From positions 62,001 to 126,000 of the forward strand of contig NZ_VIWO01000009.1 in assembly GCF_007829335.1 (NCBI RefSeq): a DNA stretch of 64,000 bases. Direction: 5' to 3'. The translations under genes were made by a program, and so were the position numbers. Shown one piece after another: positions 37,062 through 45,444 of the stretch. The first letter of the stretch is position 1, and the number at the start of each line of letters is the position of its first letter. Origin of the DNA: Chitinophaga polysaccharea (GTDB taxonomy: Bacteria > Bacteroidota > Bacteroidia > Chitinophagales > Chitinophagaceae). The notes below the pieces were generated by a model. The model was given only the letters and a program-made list of their open reading frames with translations, made no database searches and had not been told where the DNA came from.

Positions 37062-38036
37062 ATGAGTATTGCCATTTTAGATGACTACCAGCATGTTATC
37101 CAGGGGCTGGAATGTTTCAATATGCTCGATGAGCAGGAGGAAGTACTTATTTTACATACCGCAGAAAAAGATCCGGCCCGCCTTGCCGCCGCCTTGGATG
37201 GCGTAGAAGTGCTGGTGCTGACCCGCGAAAGAACAGATATTAACGAAGCATTGTTGTCCCGCTTACCTCATTTAAGACTGATTAGCCAAACCGGTAAGAT
37301 TTCCCGGCATATAGACCTTGACGCATGCAACAAATACGGGGTGGCCGTAGCGGAAGGTGTAGGTTCTCCTATTGCGCCGGCGGAACTAACCTGGGCCCTG
37401 ATCATGAATGTACTTCGCCAGATTCCCGCCGCCATTGAGGGGATGAAGCATGGGAAATGGCAGGTGAATATGGGACAGTCGGTACATGGGAAAACCATTG
37501 GCATCTGGGGATATGGTAAGATCGGTAAAATGGTGGCTAACTATGCGAAGGTATTTGGCGCGCGTGTATTGGTATGGGGAAGCGAGGCTTCCCGGGAAAA
37601 AGCGCTGGAAGATGGTTTTGATAAAGCTGCCAGCAAGGCGGCCTTTTTTTCCCAGGCCGATGTAATCACTCTGCACCTGCGCCTGAATGAATCCACCACC
37701 GGTATTGTCCAGGAAATTGACCTGGATATGATGAAACCCACCGCGGTACTGATTAATACCGCCAGGGCGGAATTAATAGCGCCGGATGCGCTGCCGAATG
37801 CATTGAAAAAGGGCCGGCCCGGGTTTGCCGGTATCGATGTATATGAAGAAGAGCCGGTATATAACCCCGATGACGAACTACTGAAAATGCCCAATGTAGT
37901 ATGCACCCCGCATATTGGCTATGTAGAAAAGAATGGATACGAATTATATTTTGGGGCAGCCTTTGAAAATGTGATCAACTTTCTCCAGGGTACCCCTACG
38001 CATATTGTAAACCCGCAGGTATTGCGCCAACCGTAG
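37062..38036 (+). CDS. D-isomer-specific 2-hydroxyacid dehydrogenase
   Basis: 324 residues. The two-domain layout is clear: an N-terminal flavodoxin-like substrate domain interrupted by the nucleotide-binding domain with TIGIWGYGKIGKMVANYAKV (glycine-rich motif GxGxxG). Catalytic residues follow family rules: an Arg in INTARAELI, a Glu in GIDVYEEEPV and a His in TPHIGYVEKNG. The opening MSIAILDDYQHVIQGLECF matches the subgroup often annotated as D-2-hydroxyacid dehydrogenase or phosphoglycerate dehydrogenase-like. It oxidises or reduces a 2-hydroxy/2-oxo acid with NAD(H); the exact acid is unknown. It converges with the haemoglobin gene, 3 bp apart. Confidence 0.9.
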   Translation: MSIAILDDYQHVIQGLECFNMLDEQEEVLILHTAEKDPARLAAALDGVEVLVLTRERTDINEALLSRLPHLRLISQTGKISRHIDLDACNKYGVAVAEGVGSPIAPAELTWALIMNVLRQIPAAIEGMKHGKWQVNMGQSVHGKTIGIWGYGKIGKMVANYAKVFGARVLVWGSEASREKALEDGFDKAASKAAFFSQADVITLHLRLNESTTGIVQEIDLDMMKPTAVLINTARAELIAPDALPNALKKGRPGFAGIDVYEEEPVYNPDDELLKMPNVVCTPHIGYVEKNGYELYFGAAFENVINFLQGTPTHIVNPQVLRQP

Positions 38037-38039
38037 CTA

Positions 38040-38516
38040 TCAGGGCTGATAGGGGCCGCCGGGTTCTCCCCAACCCCACTTAGGCATGGGTTCATGAGGG
38101 TTCATGGTAAGGTTGGGATCCTGGGAATTGATGACGGCTATCCGGGTGCCCCATTCCACATAGGCCACAAAGGCCGACCGGAATTCCGGATCTGCCGGCA
38201 GTTCCAGCTCATCGGCGGTGGCTACCAGCAGCTGTACCCATCTTTTCCGGTGTTCCTCCGTGAGATGCCGGCCCAGGTGCTTCGTTACCATTGCCGCATG
38301 CGACCCTTCGTTACTGCTATATATTTTAGGTCCTCCAAATACTTCCGCAAAGAAATGCGCCACATGCACCTGGTGGGTGGGCGACATATGCCTGAAGATA
38401 GGTTCCAGTAAATCGTCTTTCAATACCTTGTCGTAAAATGCCACCATCAATTTTTCAAATACCGGCATCCCGCCCGCCCATTCATAAAGCGATGGGACCT
38501 GTTTATTCGTTTCCAT
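38040..38516 (-). CDS. Group II truncated haemoglobin-like globin
   Basis: 158 residues from the ATG at 38516 (METNKQVPSLYEWAGGMPVF). The short globin core shows LYEWAGGMPVFEKLMVAFYD, FRHMSPTHQVHVAHFFAEVF with the heme-ligating region near HMVTKH-type residues (AAMVTKHLGRHLTEEHRKRW) and a trailing tail PMPKWGWGEPGGP, typical of the trHbO/group II set. These proteins bind oxygen, NO or peroxide and are usually linked to respiration or detoxification. The upstream extension to 38621 is rejected as non-conserved. Confidence 0.88.
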   Translation of the reverse strand: METNKQVPSLYEWAGGMPVFEKLMVAFYDKVLKDDLLEPIFRHMSPTHQVHVAHFFAEVFGGPKIYSSNEGSHAAMVTKHLGRHLTEEHRKRWVQLLVATADELELPADPEFRSAFVAYVEWGTRIAVINSQDPNLTMNPHEPMPKWGWGEPGGPYQP

Positions 38517-38865
38517 ATCGTTTGGTTTAACAATAAATGATAAAGCTACCATCGTTGCACGACGAAAGCAACAACTTACCAAAAAGTAAGTGCAATAAGA
38601 AAAGAATATTCCGGTCAGCATTTTTGTTTGTTGGGGAGAAGAAGGGCCAGGCTAACGCCAACGATACTACGTTTTATGCCATGGGTACGCGAGAAAATTT
38701 TTCCCGGAAACCAGGGAAGCGGGAATTATATAGGATAAACACATAAAAGAAACGATGTGCCTCCTTAAGCGCTAATTTAATATTAACAGCAAGCCCGGCA
38801 TTGACAATTTGTATCCCGCTGCCGTATATTTGAGGGGGATATTCACAGGCAGGTAAAATTATAAG
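38517..38865. other. Intergenic region of 350 bp without a recognised feature
   Basis: I see no gene, tRNA or clear hairpin. The ORFs across it have no conserved features. It must contain the promoters of the divergent globin gene and the small + strand gene. Confidence 0.4.
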
Positions 38866-39153
38866 ATGGATTTTAATCAGTTTAAGCAATCCTTGCAACA
38901 GGCGCGTCCACCGGAACATATTTCTGTGTTCCTGGAATCATTATGGTACGATGGCAAAGGTGATTGGGCCAGGGCCCACGACCTGGTCGACGATTTGCCC
39001 GGAACGACTGCCGCTCGTGTGCATGCCTACTTACACCGGGTGGAGGGCGACCTTGGCAACGCGGACTATTGGTACCGCCAGGCCGGAGAAAAACGTCCTG
39101 CCTGCTCCCTGCAGGAAGAGTGGGAGCTGCTGGTGCACCATTTTATAAAGTAA
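38866..39153 (+). CDS. Conserved small hypothetical protein
   Basis: 95 residues, soluble, Trp/His-rich: SLWYDGKGDWARAHDLVDDL, then RVEGDLGNADYWYRQAGEK. The layout of paired helices and the DWARAHDL/NADYWYRQA pattern suggests a short helical-repeat (TPR-like) fold; similar proteins occur in Bacteroidota without assigned function. It lies alone, 140 bp before the SARP-like regulator. Confidence 0.6.
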   Translation: MDFNQFKQSLQQARPPEHISVFLESLWYDGKGDWARAHDLVDDLPGTTAARVHAYLHRVEGDLGNADYWYRQAGEKRPACSLQEEWELLVHHFIK

Positions 39154-39197
39154 CATCTCCTACATTTTACGGGTACTTTCTACATTTGTGATTGATT

Positions 39198-39221
39198 ATT
39201 AGTGTATAGAAAAACACTAAT
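39198..39221. promoter_or_regulatory. Inverted repeat ATTAGTGT/ACACTAAT upstream of the SARP-like gene
   Basis: ATTAGTGT and ACACTAAT are perfect 8-bp arms separated by 8 bp, about 70 bp before the start codon at 39293. The core TTAGTG is the same as the heptamers repeated downstream of the gene at 41858 and resembles those at 42301, so it may be an autoregulatory site, though as an inverted rather than a direct repeat. Confidence 0.5.
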
Positions 39222-39292
39222 TATTTGTATATTCCACGAAGCCCGGATCAGTTTATTATTGAATCGTTAGTTATTTTAGCCTTTAGCGGAGT

Positions 39293-41827
39293 ATGTGGAA
39301 ATTTATCCTTTTACTGTCCTTATCTGTTCTTCTTTTTATACCTGCTGATTATGCGCAGTCTTATGGACTTCGCTTTTCCAGCCATGAAGCAGTACAGGAA
39401 AAACGTACCTCGCTGGATCTTACCTCCACCGGTTCACTGTGTATTAAAAAGAATACCTCGCTGTCGTTCGACCTCAATTTTCTCCCTTATAAAGAAACAT
39501 ACTTTGGCTATGTAGTGCGCATCATTACGGATAGTCACCAGAATATAGACCTGGTATACAACCAGAAAGAACGCACTTTTAACTTCCTGATCGGCGAAAA
39601 TTATTCCACCGCTTTCGTGGTGGATTCCGCTGCCCTGTTTGGCCAGTGGACCCGTATCGGGATTGCATTTGATGTGACGGGCCGCCAGGCTGCTGTTTCG
39701 GTCAATGGCCGCACCATTGCCCATGGCCCCGTGAAATTACCCGCGGGTACGTGTATGCACGTGTTTTTTGGCACCAACACCTACGAGGGGTTTCAAACAG
39801 TAGATATTCCGCCAATGAACCTCCGGGATATCCAGGTAAGTGAGGAAGGACAGGTTAAATACAAGTGGCCCCTGTCGGAAAATGATGGGCAGATAGCCGT
39901 GGACGTGATAGCCGGGAAAAAGGCTGCCATCCGGAATGCCGACTGGATTGGGCCTAAACACCGGCAATGGCGCATGCTGCAAAGCTGGGAAATAAACGGT
40001 AACCCCAGTGTGGCTTTCGATCGGGACAACGAAGTACTGTATGTGGTGTCGCGCGACTCCCTGTATGACATCTCGTTTAAGCAGGAGTTGAAACAAGCCC
40101 TGAAATTATCACAGCCACTGGATTCTCTCATGCCAGGCAACCAGTCGGTATTCAATCCTTTTAATCATCGCCTGTATAATTATTATATAGATCATCAGAA
40201 AGCAGGCACCTATGATACGGTAGCCCGCAAATGGGATGTGAGCTATGCGCCAGACCTGCTCACGGTTTTCTGGCAGGCCAATAAGTTCGTATCCCGTACC
40301 GACTCCTCCCTGTATGTATTGCTGGGATACGGACAATTACAATATAAAAACAAAGTACAGCGGTACCGGTTTGCCGATAAACAATGGGATTCCGTTGCTA
40401 CTACCGGCGAGCGGATGACGCCACGTTACCTGGCGGCGGCAGGCGCCACGCCCAATGGCGATACCACCTATGTGCTGGGAGGATATGGCAGTAACAGCGG
40501 TAACCAGGTGGTGAACCCCCGCCATTACTACGACCTGGTGCGGTACGTGGTAAAGGACCGGGCGTTTCATAAAATATACCAGTTGCCCGACCCGCCCACA
40601 CAATTTTGCTTTGCCAACAGCCTGGTACTTGATACCGACCATAAAACCTGGTATGCGCTGATTTTCCCCGACGACAAATTCAATACTACGTTACAGCTGA
40701 TTCGCGGGTCGCTGGAAATACCCGGGTATACACCGCTGGCGGGGACTATTCCCTATTCTTTTCACGACATCAAGTCATTCGCCGATCTCTATTATTGTAA
40801 AGACAGTAAGCAACTGGTGGCGGTAACCCTGTATACGTCGAAAGATAACGTGACTACCGTGAAGGTATATACGCTGGAGTTTCCGCCGGAATTGCTCACA
40901 ACCGATGCGGCTTTGCCAGTATCATCGCCATTCCGTTGGTACTATTTACTGGCGCTGCCGGTCTTGGGACTGCTGGTATGGTGGTGGAAAGCCCGTCGCC
41001 GGCAGCCGGTTACGGTGCAGCCTGTGGTGACAGCACCGGGAGAGAAGGTAGTGATGCCGGAGCCTCTACCGGAGCCGGAAATGGAGTTATTACCCGAACC
41101 TGATAAACGGGGACATATCTTTTTCTTCGGGCCATTTGAAGTACAGGATAAAGAAGGGCAGGACGTTACCAAATTCTTTACGCCGTTGTTGAAGGAATTG
41201 TTCCTCCTGATCAGCATTCATACCCTGCGTACTGGCAAAGGCATTTCATCGGAAAGGCTGTATGCCACCCTTTGGCGCGATAAGTCGAACAAGGAGGCGC
41301 AGAATAACCGTTCGGTGAATATGGTAAAGCTGAAAGCGATCCTGGATAAGTTGGGCGCCTGCGCATTTGTGAAGGAGGCCGACCGCTGGAGCTTACAATA
41401 TGCGCCTTCCGATATCCGGATGGACCTGGCCGATTTCCAGCAGCTGTTGCAGGCGCCGCGCCCATTCAATAAGGACCGGGTACGGGAGCTGCTGGGTATC
41501 CTGCGCCGGGGCGCTTTCCTGCCTGATGCCAATTACACCTGGCTGGAAGATATTCAGTCGGAGATTTCCAACGCTGCGCTGACAATGTTGACCGATGCCG
41601 CGGAGCAGTTCCCCGCCGATGCCGAGTTCCTGATCGAAATAGCTGATAGTATCTTCCTCTTTGACCCGGTAAATGAAGAGGCGTTGCGACTCAAATGCAG
41701 CAGTCTAATTTCCCTCGGTCGTCATTCACTGGCAAAAGCAGCCTTCAATAAATTCACCAAAGAATACCTCCATATGTACGGAGAAGAGTTCCCGCAGGTG
41801 TTCACCGACTTCTCCGGTGATAAATAA
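39293..41827 (+). CDS. Transmembrane one-component regulator: LamG-like and Kelch-like sensor, SARP/BTAD output
   Basis: 844 residues. A signal peptide/first helix (MWKFILLLSLSVLLFIPADY) leads to a concanavalin/LamG-like domain (about 20-190) and then a beta-propeller-like region (about 215-530) with Kelch-type strands such as PNGDTTYVLGGYGSNSGNQV. One membrane helix (about 548-566, FRWYYLLALPVLGLLVWWW) is followed by a Pro/Glu-rich linker and a cytoplasmic winged helix of OmpR/SARP type (about 610-700, with SSERLYATLWRDKSN and NRSVNMVKLKAILDKLGA), then a helical BTAD domain (700-844). So it joins extracytoplasmic carbohydrate-type sensing directly to DNA binding, without kinase or receiver. 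It lies next to a SusC/SusD/GH92 locus, which it probably controls. Confidence 0.75.
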   Translation: MWKFILLLSLSVLLFIPADYAQSYGLRFSSHEAVQEKRTSLDLTSTGSLCIKKNTSLSFDLNFLPYKETYFGYVVRIITDSHQNIDLVYNQKERTFNFLIGENYSTAFVVDSAALFGQWTRIGIAFDVTGRQAAVSVNGRTIAHGPVKLPAGTCMHVFFGTNTYEGFQTVDIPPMNLRDIQVSEEGQVKYKWPLSENDGQIAVDVIAGKKAAIRNADWIGPKHRQWRMLQSWEINGNPSVAFDRDNEVLYVVSRDSLYDISFKQELKQALKLSQPLDSLMPGNQSVFNPFNHRLYNYYIDHQKAGTYDTVARKWDVSYAPDLLTVFWQANKFVSRTDSSLYVLLGYGQLQYKNKVQRYRFADKQWDSVATTGERMTPRYLAAAGATPNGDTTYVLGGYGSNSGNQVVNPRHYYDLVRYVVKDRAFHKIYQLPDPPTQFCFANSLVLDTDHKTWYALIFPDDKFNTTLQLIRGSLEIPGYTPLAGTIPYSFHDIKSFADLYYCKDSKQLVAVTLYTSKDNVTTVKVYTLEFPPELLTTDAALPVSSPFRWYYLLALPVLGLLVWWWKARRRQPVTVQPVVTAPGEKVVMPEPLPEPEMELLPEPDKRGHIFFFGPFEVQDKEGQDVTKFFTPLLKELFLLISIHTLRTGKGISSERLYATLWRDKSNKEAQNNRSVNMVKLKAILDKLGACAFVKEADRWSLQYAPSDIRMDLADFQQLLQAPRPFNKDRVRELLGILRRGAFLPDANYTWLEDIQSEISNAALTMLTDAAEQFPADAEFLIEIADSIFLFDPVNEEALRLKCSSLISLGRHSLAKAAFNKFTKEYLHMYGEEFPQVFTDFSGDK

Positions 41828-41857
41828 AAAATAATTTTCCCGGTTTTAATACCAGCG

Positions 41858-41887
41858 TTAGTGCTTTATTAGTGCCTTCATTAAGGG
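41858..41887 (+). promoter_or_regulatory. Direct-repeat array A: three TTAG-type heptamers at 11-12 bp spacing
   Basis: TTAGTGC (41858), TTAGTGC (41869) and TTAAGGG (41881) start 11 and 12 bp apart, one helical turn. A TTGCAGG box begins 19 bp after the last heptamer start (41900), followed by TAAC. The array is 30 bp downstream of the stop of the SARP-like gene, oriented toward susC. SARP regulators are known to bind heptameric direct repeats with an 11- or 22-bp period near promoters, which fits, but binding here is inferred. Confidence 0.6.
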
Positions 41888-41912
41888 ACGGCTACTAATT
41901 TGCAGGTAACAA

Positions 41913-41948
41913 ATGAATAAGACAAGATTCCACGTCTTGGGCACTTAG
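41913..41948 (+). CDS. 11-codon leader-like ORF
   Basis: Encodes MNKTRFHVLGT, starting 6 bp after the TTGCAGG box of array A and ending 23 bp before the terminator hairpin at 41972. Its first codons include a small hairpin (AAGAC/GTCTT, 41919-41938). It may be a leader peptide, or the region may be the body of a short non-coding RNA; chance is also possible at this length. Confidence 0.25.
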   Translation: MNKTRFHVLGT

Positions 41949-41971
41949 GCCGTTTTTATTACAAATGATAG

Positions 41972-42005
41972 CATGCTGGTGAGGTAGTTCACCGGCATTT
42001 TTTTT
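41972..42005 (+). terminator. Intrinsic terminator between the SARP-like gene and susC
   Basis: TGCTGGTGA and TCACCGGCA form a 9-bp stem with one G-U and a 6-base loop, followed by eight T. It would end transcripts from the regulator gene or from array A, about 390 bp before susC, so susC must use a later promoter or be subject to read-through control. Confidence 0.85.
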
Positions 42006-42397
42006 ACGGGTACCCACCTGAACCCGCCTACGAAAAGAACGAAACCGGAATAGCAGGTCAGTTAAAGTGAAATAAAATAGATATTTTTCAAAATATTGGT
42101 TATTAGCATATTATGAATGTTAGTTGTTAGATAACTTTCACTGTATTTAATATTTTACTTTAAGTGACAGACACCTGCGCCGCGGCCTCCATATATAGGA
42201 ACGCCATCCCGGGCACGCGTCTGCGGGACGATGTTTATGACCAACGAAATAGCCCGCCTTCTTATCTCTCTCCCAAAAAAAAATTAAGAAAATGCCTCCA
42301 TTAATGCTCCTGTTAGTTCCTTATTAGCGCTGCCGTTAGCCCCCTGGAGCTTACTTGCAGGGTATTATTTTTTATCAATCGAAATATCAATCACGTT
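42006..42397 (+). promoter_or_regulatory. susC upstream region with direct-repeat array B
   Basis: The first 290 bp are AT-rich without a gene. At 42301-42342 four heptamers TTAATGC, TTAGTTC, TTAGCGC and TTAGCCC start at 42301, 42313, 42324 and 42336 (12, 11 and 12 bp apart). As in array A, TTGCAGG begins 19 bp after the last heptamer start (42355) and is followed by GTATTA. The susC ATG is 43 bp downstream of that box. This is the probable promoter and activator region of the SusC/SusD/GH92 locus. Confidence 0.65.
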
Positions 42398-45397
42398 ATG
42401 AAAAGAGTGCTATTGCTGATGCTCCTTGCATCAGGTCTGCTACAGACCTATGCTCAAAAGCAGTTGACAAAGGGTAAAGTGCTGGATGAAACCGGCCATC
42501 CGCTACCCGGCGCCACTGTACGGGTAAAAGGGACTACCATCTCCAGCCCCACAAATGCCCAGGGCGAATTCCAGGTTAATACCGGGGAAACATCCAACCC
42601 GGTTTTGATCATCTCCTACATTGGATACATTACCGCGGAAGCGCCGGTTACCGGAAACGGTGCGGTATCGGTGCAGCTGAAAACTGATCCCCGCTCTTTA
42701 AACGACGTGGTAGTAGTAGGTTATGGTACCCAAAAGAAAAGAGATGTTACCGGCGCTACCAGCTCCATCAAGGCAGTAGACATTGCCAAACGCCCGCTGG
42801 TAAGAGTAGAGCAGGCCTTGCAGGGCACTACCTCCGGTGTAACGGTGCAAAGCGGCAGCGGTCAGCCGGGAAAAGGACTGAGTGTACGTATCCGCGGCGC
42901 CAGCTCCGTGAGTGGCGGTAACGACCCGCTCTATGTAATCGACGGTTACATTGGCGGCAATATTGAATCGGTAAGTCCCGCCGACATTGCCTCCGTGGAA
43001 ATCCTGAAAGACGCTTCCGCTACTGCCATCTATGGCTCCAGGGGGTCCAATGGCGTAGTGCTCATTACCACCCAATCGGGCAAAGAAGGGAAGCCCCGGG
43101 TCAACTTCAGCTCCTGGCTCAGCAAAGCCAGCATCCCCAAAAAACTGAGTTTGATGAACGCCTTTCAATTTGCGGAACAGGTAAATAAATATACCCTCGC
43201 AAAAGATAACAGCGCTACGCCTCCCTTCAGCGATGCCGACCTGAAAGGCTTTCAGAACAATCCCGGCACCGATTGGCAGGATGCCATCACGCAGGAACCC
43301 TGGATCCAGAATTACCAGGTAAGCGTTTCCGGCGGATCGGCCAATGTGAAATATTTCTTCTCCTACAATCATCTCGATCAGCCAGGTATCCTCATTAACC
43401 AGTGGTATAAAAGAAATACCCTGAGAGCCAATATGGATGCAAAGCTCAACGACCGGATGAACCTGAAGGTCAACATCACCGCCGTATTGCCTCAGACACA
43501 CAATACGGACTACTCCGGCGATATCACCGATCCATTTGCGCAAGCGTATCAATACGATCCCACCGTGCCGGTAAAAGATGCCAGCGGGAACTATACCCCT
43601 GGTTCTCCCCGGGCTTCCAACCAGTATAACCCGGTAGCCAACGCTATGAACCGGTCGGTAGATGTAAACACCACCAACGTTACGGCTACTGGCATATTCA
43701 CTTATCGCATCCTGGATCACCTCACCTTTACGTCCAACAACAGCTACGAGCTGCAGTCGCAATTGAGCCAGTCGGTGTTCCCCCTGGCAACCAATGAAGG
43801 CAACGTGAAAAATGACTATGCACAGGCTGAAACCAATCGTTACCGCAGCTGGCAAAACAGTAACTTCCTCACTTATACCAACCGGTTTGGCGATCATGCG
43901 CTCACGGTAACTGCCCTGTTTGAGCAGGCCTCCAAAACTAACACCAACGTAAAGGCACAGGCGAAGAATTTGTCGAGTTACAATAACGGCTATTATAACC
44001 TGGGTCTGGGTGGTACACAGCTTACCACCAGCGGATACTGGGCAGATGCGCTCATCTCTTATATGGGCAGGGTGAACTATGCCTATAAGGATAAATACCT
44101 GTTGACCGCCGCGGTTCGTACCGATGGCTCGTCTCACCTCACGCAGAAATATTCCACGTTCCCCTCCGTGGCCTTGGGTTGGGTGATCAATAAGGAGCGC
44201 TTCATGGAGCAGTCGCGCGTGGTGACGGGCTTGAAGCTACGGGCCAGCTACGGACAAACCGGTAACCAGGCCGTTCCAGCCTATGCTACCATTGCGCAGA
44301 TCAACAGTGGTGGTCCCGCTTATTATTTCGACGGCTCCACGCCTTCTGTATCTACGCCGCTGGGAACACCGGTATCACAAAGCCTGCAATGGGAAAAGAA
44401 TACCACCTATGATGTAGGGATCGATGCGGAGTTGTTCCGCGGCCGCCTCACCTTCACCGCCGATGCCTATAACCGCCAGATCACCGACCTGCTGTACAAC
44501 GTTCCCAATGCCAGTTATTATGGTGGCGGCAACTACCAGAAGAACCTCGGCAGCCTGGAAAATAAGGGATTAGAGTTCAGTATCGGGGGCATGCCGGTAG
44601 CTGGTAATAAATTCAAATGGACCAGTAACTTCAATATTTCCTTCAATCGCAATAAGGTATTGAACCTGGGCGGTATCGATAATGTGATCGTCAATAATAT
44701 AGGCTCCGCACAAAATGGCGCCGCCATTCTGAAAGTGGGGCAGCCGCTGGGTTCTTTCTTCGGATATAAATTCCTGGGCACCTGGAAAACAGCGCAGGCC
44801 GCGGAAGCCGCCTTGTATAATGCCAAACCTGGTGATGCCCGGTACGAAGACCTGGATAACAGCCACTCCTATACGTCGGCCGACTTGCAGGTAGTAGGTA
44901 ATGGTACCCCGAAGTTTGGTTTCGGGTTTATCAATGATTTCAGCTACGGCAACTGGAGCATGAATGTAATGTTCCAGGGCACCCACGGCAACCAGATCTA
45001 TTCTTTCACTACGCCGTATACCCTCGGCGGGCTGGGAGATGCCCGTCATGCAACGTCTACGGAGGTGCTGCATATGTGGACGCCGGAAAATCAAACTAAC
45101 GTGCCTACCTATACCAGCAACAGCTTCCTGACCAGCAGCCGTTGGGTATATGATGCCAGCTATATTAAGCTGAAAAACATATCGCTTACCTATACTTTCC
45201 CGGAGAGGATCCTCAGCAGGATCCATGTCAACAGCCTGGATATTTACGTGAGCGCGCAGAACATCTGGACTGTCACCAACTACCCCGGGTACGATCCGGA
45301 AGTAACCAATGCCACCAACGCCATTACACAAGGGTTGGAAACGGGCACTATTCCTAACCCCAAAACATATACGGTGGGATTGAGACTAGGCTTATAA
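42398..45397 (+). CDS. susC: SusC/RagA-family TonB-dependent transporter
   Basis: 999 residues with a signal peptide (LLMLLASGLLQTYAQ). The order is a CarboxypepD_reg-like sandwich (about 25-105, KGKVLDETGHPLPGATVRVK), the plug with VVVGYGTQKKRDVTGATSSI, LYVIDG and VEILKDASATAIYGSRGSNG, then the 22-strand barrel ending TYTVGLRLGL. There is no STN domain, so signalling through an anti-sigma factor is not expected; the SARP-like regulator upstream is the likely control. It forms the import channel whose lid is the SusD protein from the next gene, 47 bp on, and imports large mannan-derived oligosaccharides if the GH92 gene reflects the substrate. Confidence 0.93.
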   Translation: MKRVLLLMLLASGLLQTYAQKQLTKGKVLDETGHPLPGATVRVKGTTISSPTNAQGEFQVNTGETSNPVLIISYIGYITAEAPVTGNGAVSVQLKTDPRSLNDVVVVGYGTQKKRDVTGATSSIKAVDIAKRPLVRVEQALQGTTSGVTVQSGSGQPGKGLSVRIRGASSVSGGNDPLYVIDGYIGGNIESVSPADIASVEILKDASATAIYGSRGSNGVVLITTQSGKEGKPRVNFSSWLSKASIPKKLSLMNAFQFAEQVNKYTLAKDNSATPPFSDADLKGFQNNPGTDWQDAITQEPWIQNYQVSVSGGSANVKYFFSYNHLDQPGILINQWYKRNTLRANMDAKLNDRMNLKVNITAVLPQTHNTDYSGDITDPFAQAYQYDPTVPVKDASGNYTPGSPRASNQYNPVANAMNRSVDVNTTNVTATGIFTYRILDHLTFTSNNSYELQSQLSQSVFPLATNEGNVKNDYAQAETNRYRSWQNSNFLTYTNRFGDHALTVTALFEQASKTNTNVKAQAKNLSSYNNGYYNLGLGGTQLTTSGYWADALISYMGRVNYAYKDKYLLTAAVRTDGSSHLTQKYSTFPSVALGWVINKERFMEQSRVVTGLKLRASYGQTGNQAVPAYATIAQINSGGPAYYFDGSTPSVSTPLGTPVSQSLQWEKNTTYDVGIDAELFRGRLTFTADAYNRQITDLLYNVPNASYYGGGNYQKNLGSLENKGLEFSIGGMPVAGNKFKWTSNFNISFNRNKVLNLGGIDNVIVNNIGSAQNGAAILKVGQPLGSFFGYKFLGTWKTAQAAEAALYNAKPGDARYEDLDNSHSYTSADLQVVGNGTPKFGFGFINDFSYGNWSMNVMFQGTHGNQIYSFTTPYTLGGLGDARHATSTEVLHMWTPENQTNVPTYTSNSFLTSSRWVYDASYIKLKNISLTYTFPERILSRIHVNSLDIYVSAQNIWTVTNYPGYDPEVTNATNAITQGLETGTIPNPKTYTVGLRLGL

Positions 45398-45444
45398 GTG
45401 ACCAAGGAAAAGCAAAGGATTACATTTTTCTAAAAACTACGATT

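Noticed and set aside
39267-39289. Three TTAG strings just before the SARP-like start codon
   Set aside because: Spacing is 9 and 7 bp and there is no TTGCAGG box, so I do not count them as a third array.
42061-42170. Further TTAG strings at 42103, 42120 and 42127
   Set aside because: Spacing (17 and 7 bp) does not match the 11-12 bp period of the two arrays and the region is AT-rich, so chance is likely.
42698-44137. 479-codon ORF on the - strand inside susC
   Set aside because: It is antisense to a well-supported SusC gene, has no domain resemblance and follows the codon structure of the real gene; long antisense ORFs are common in such genes.
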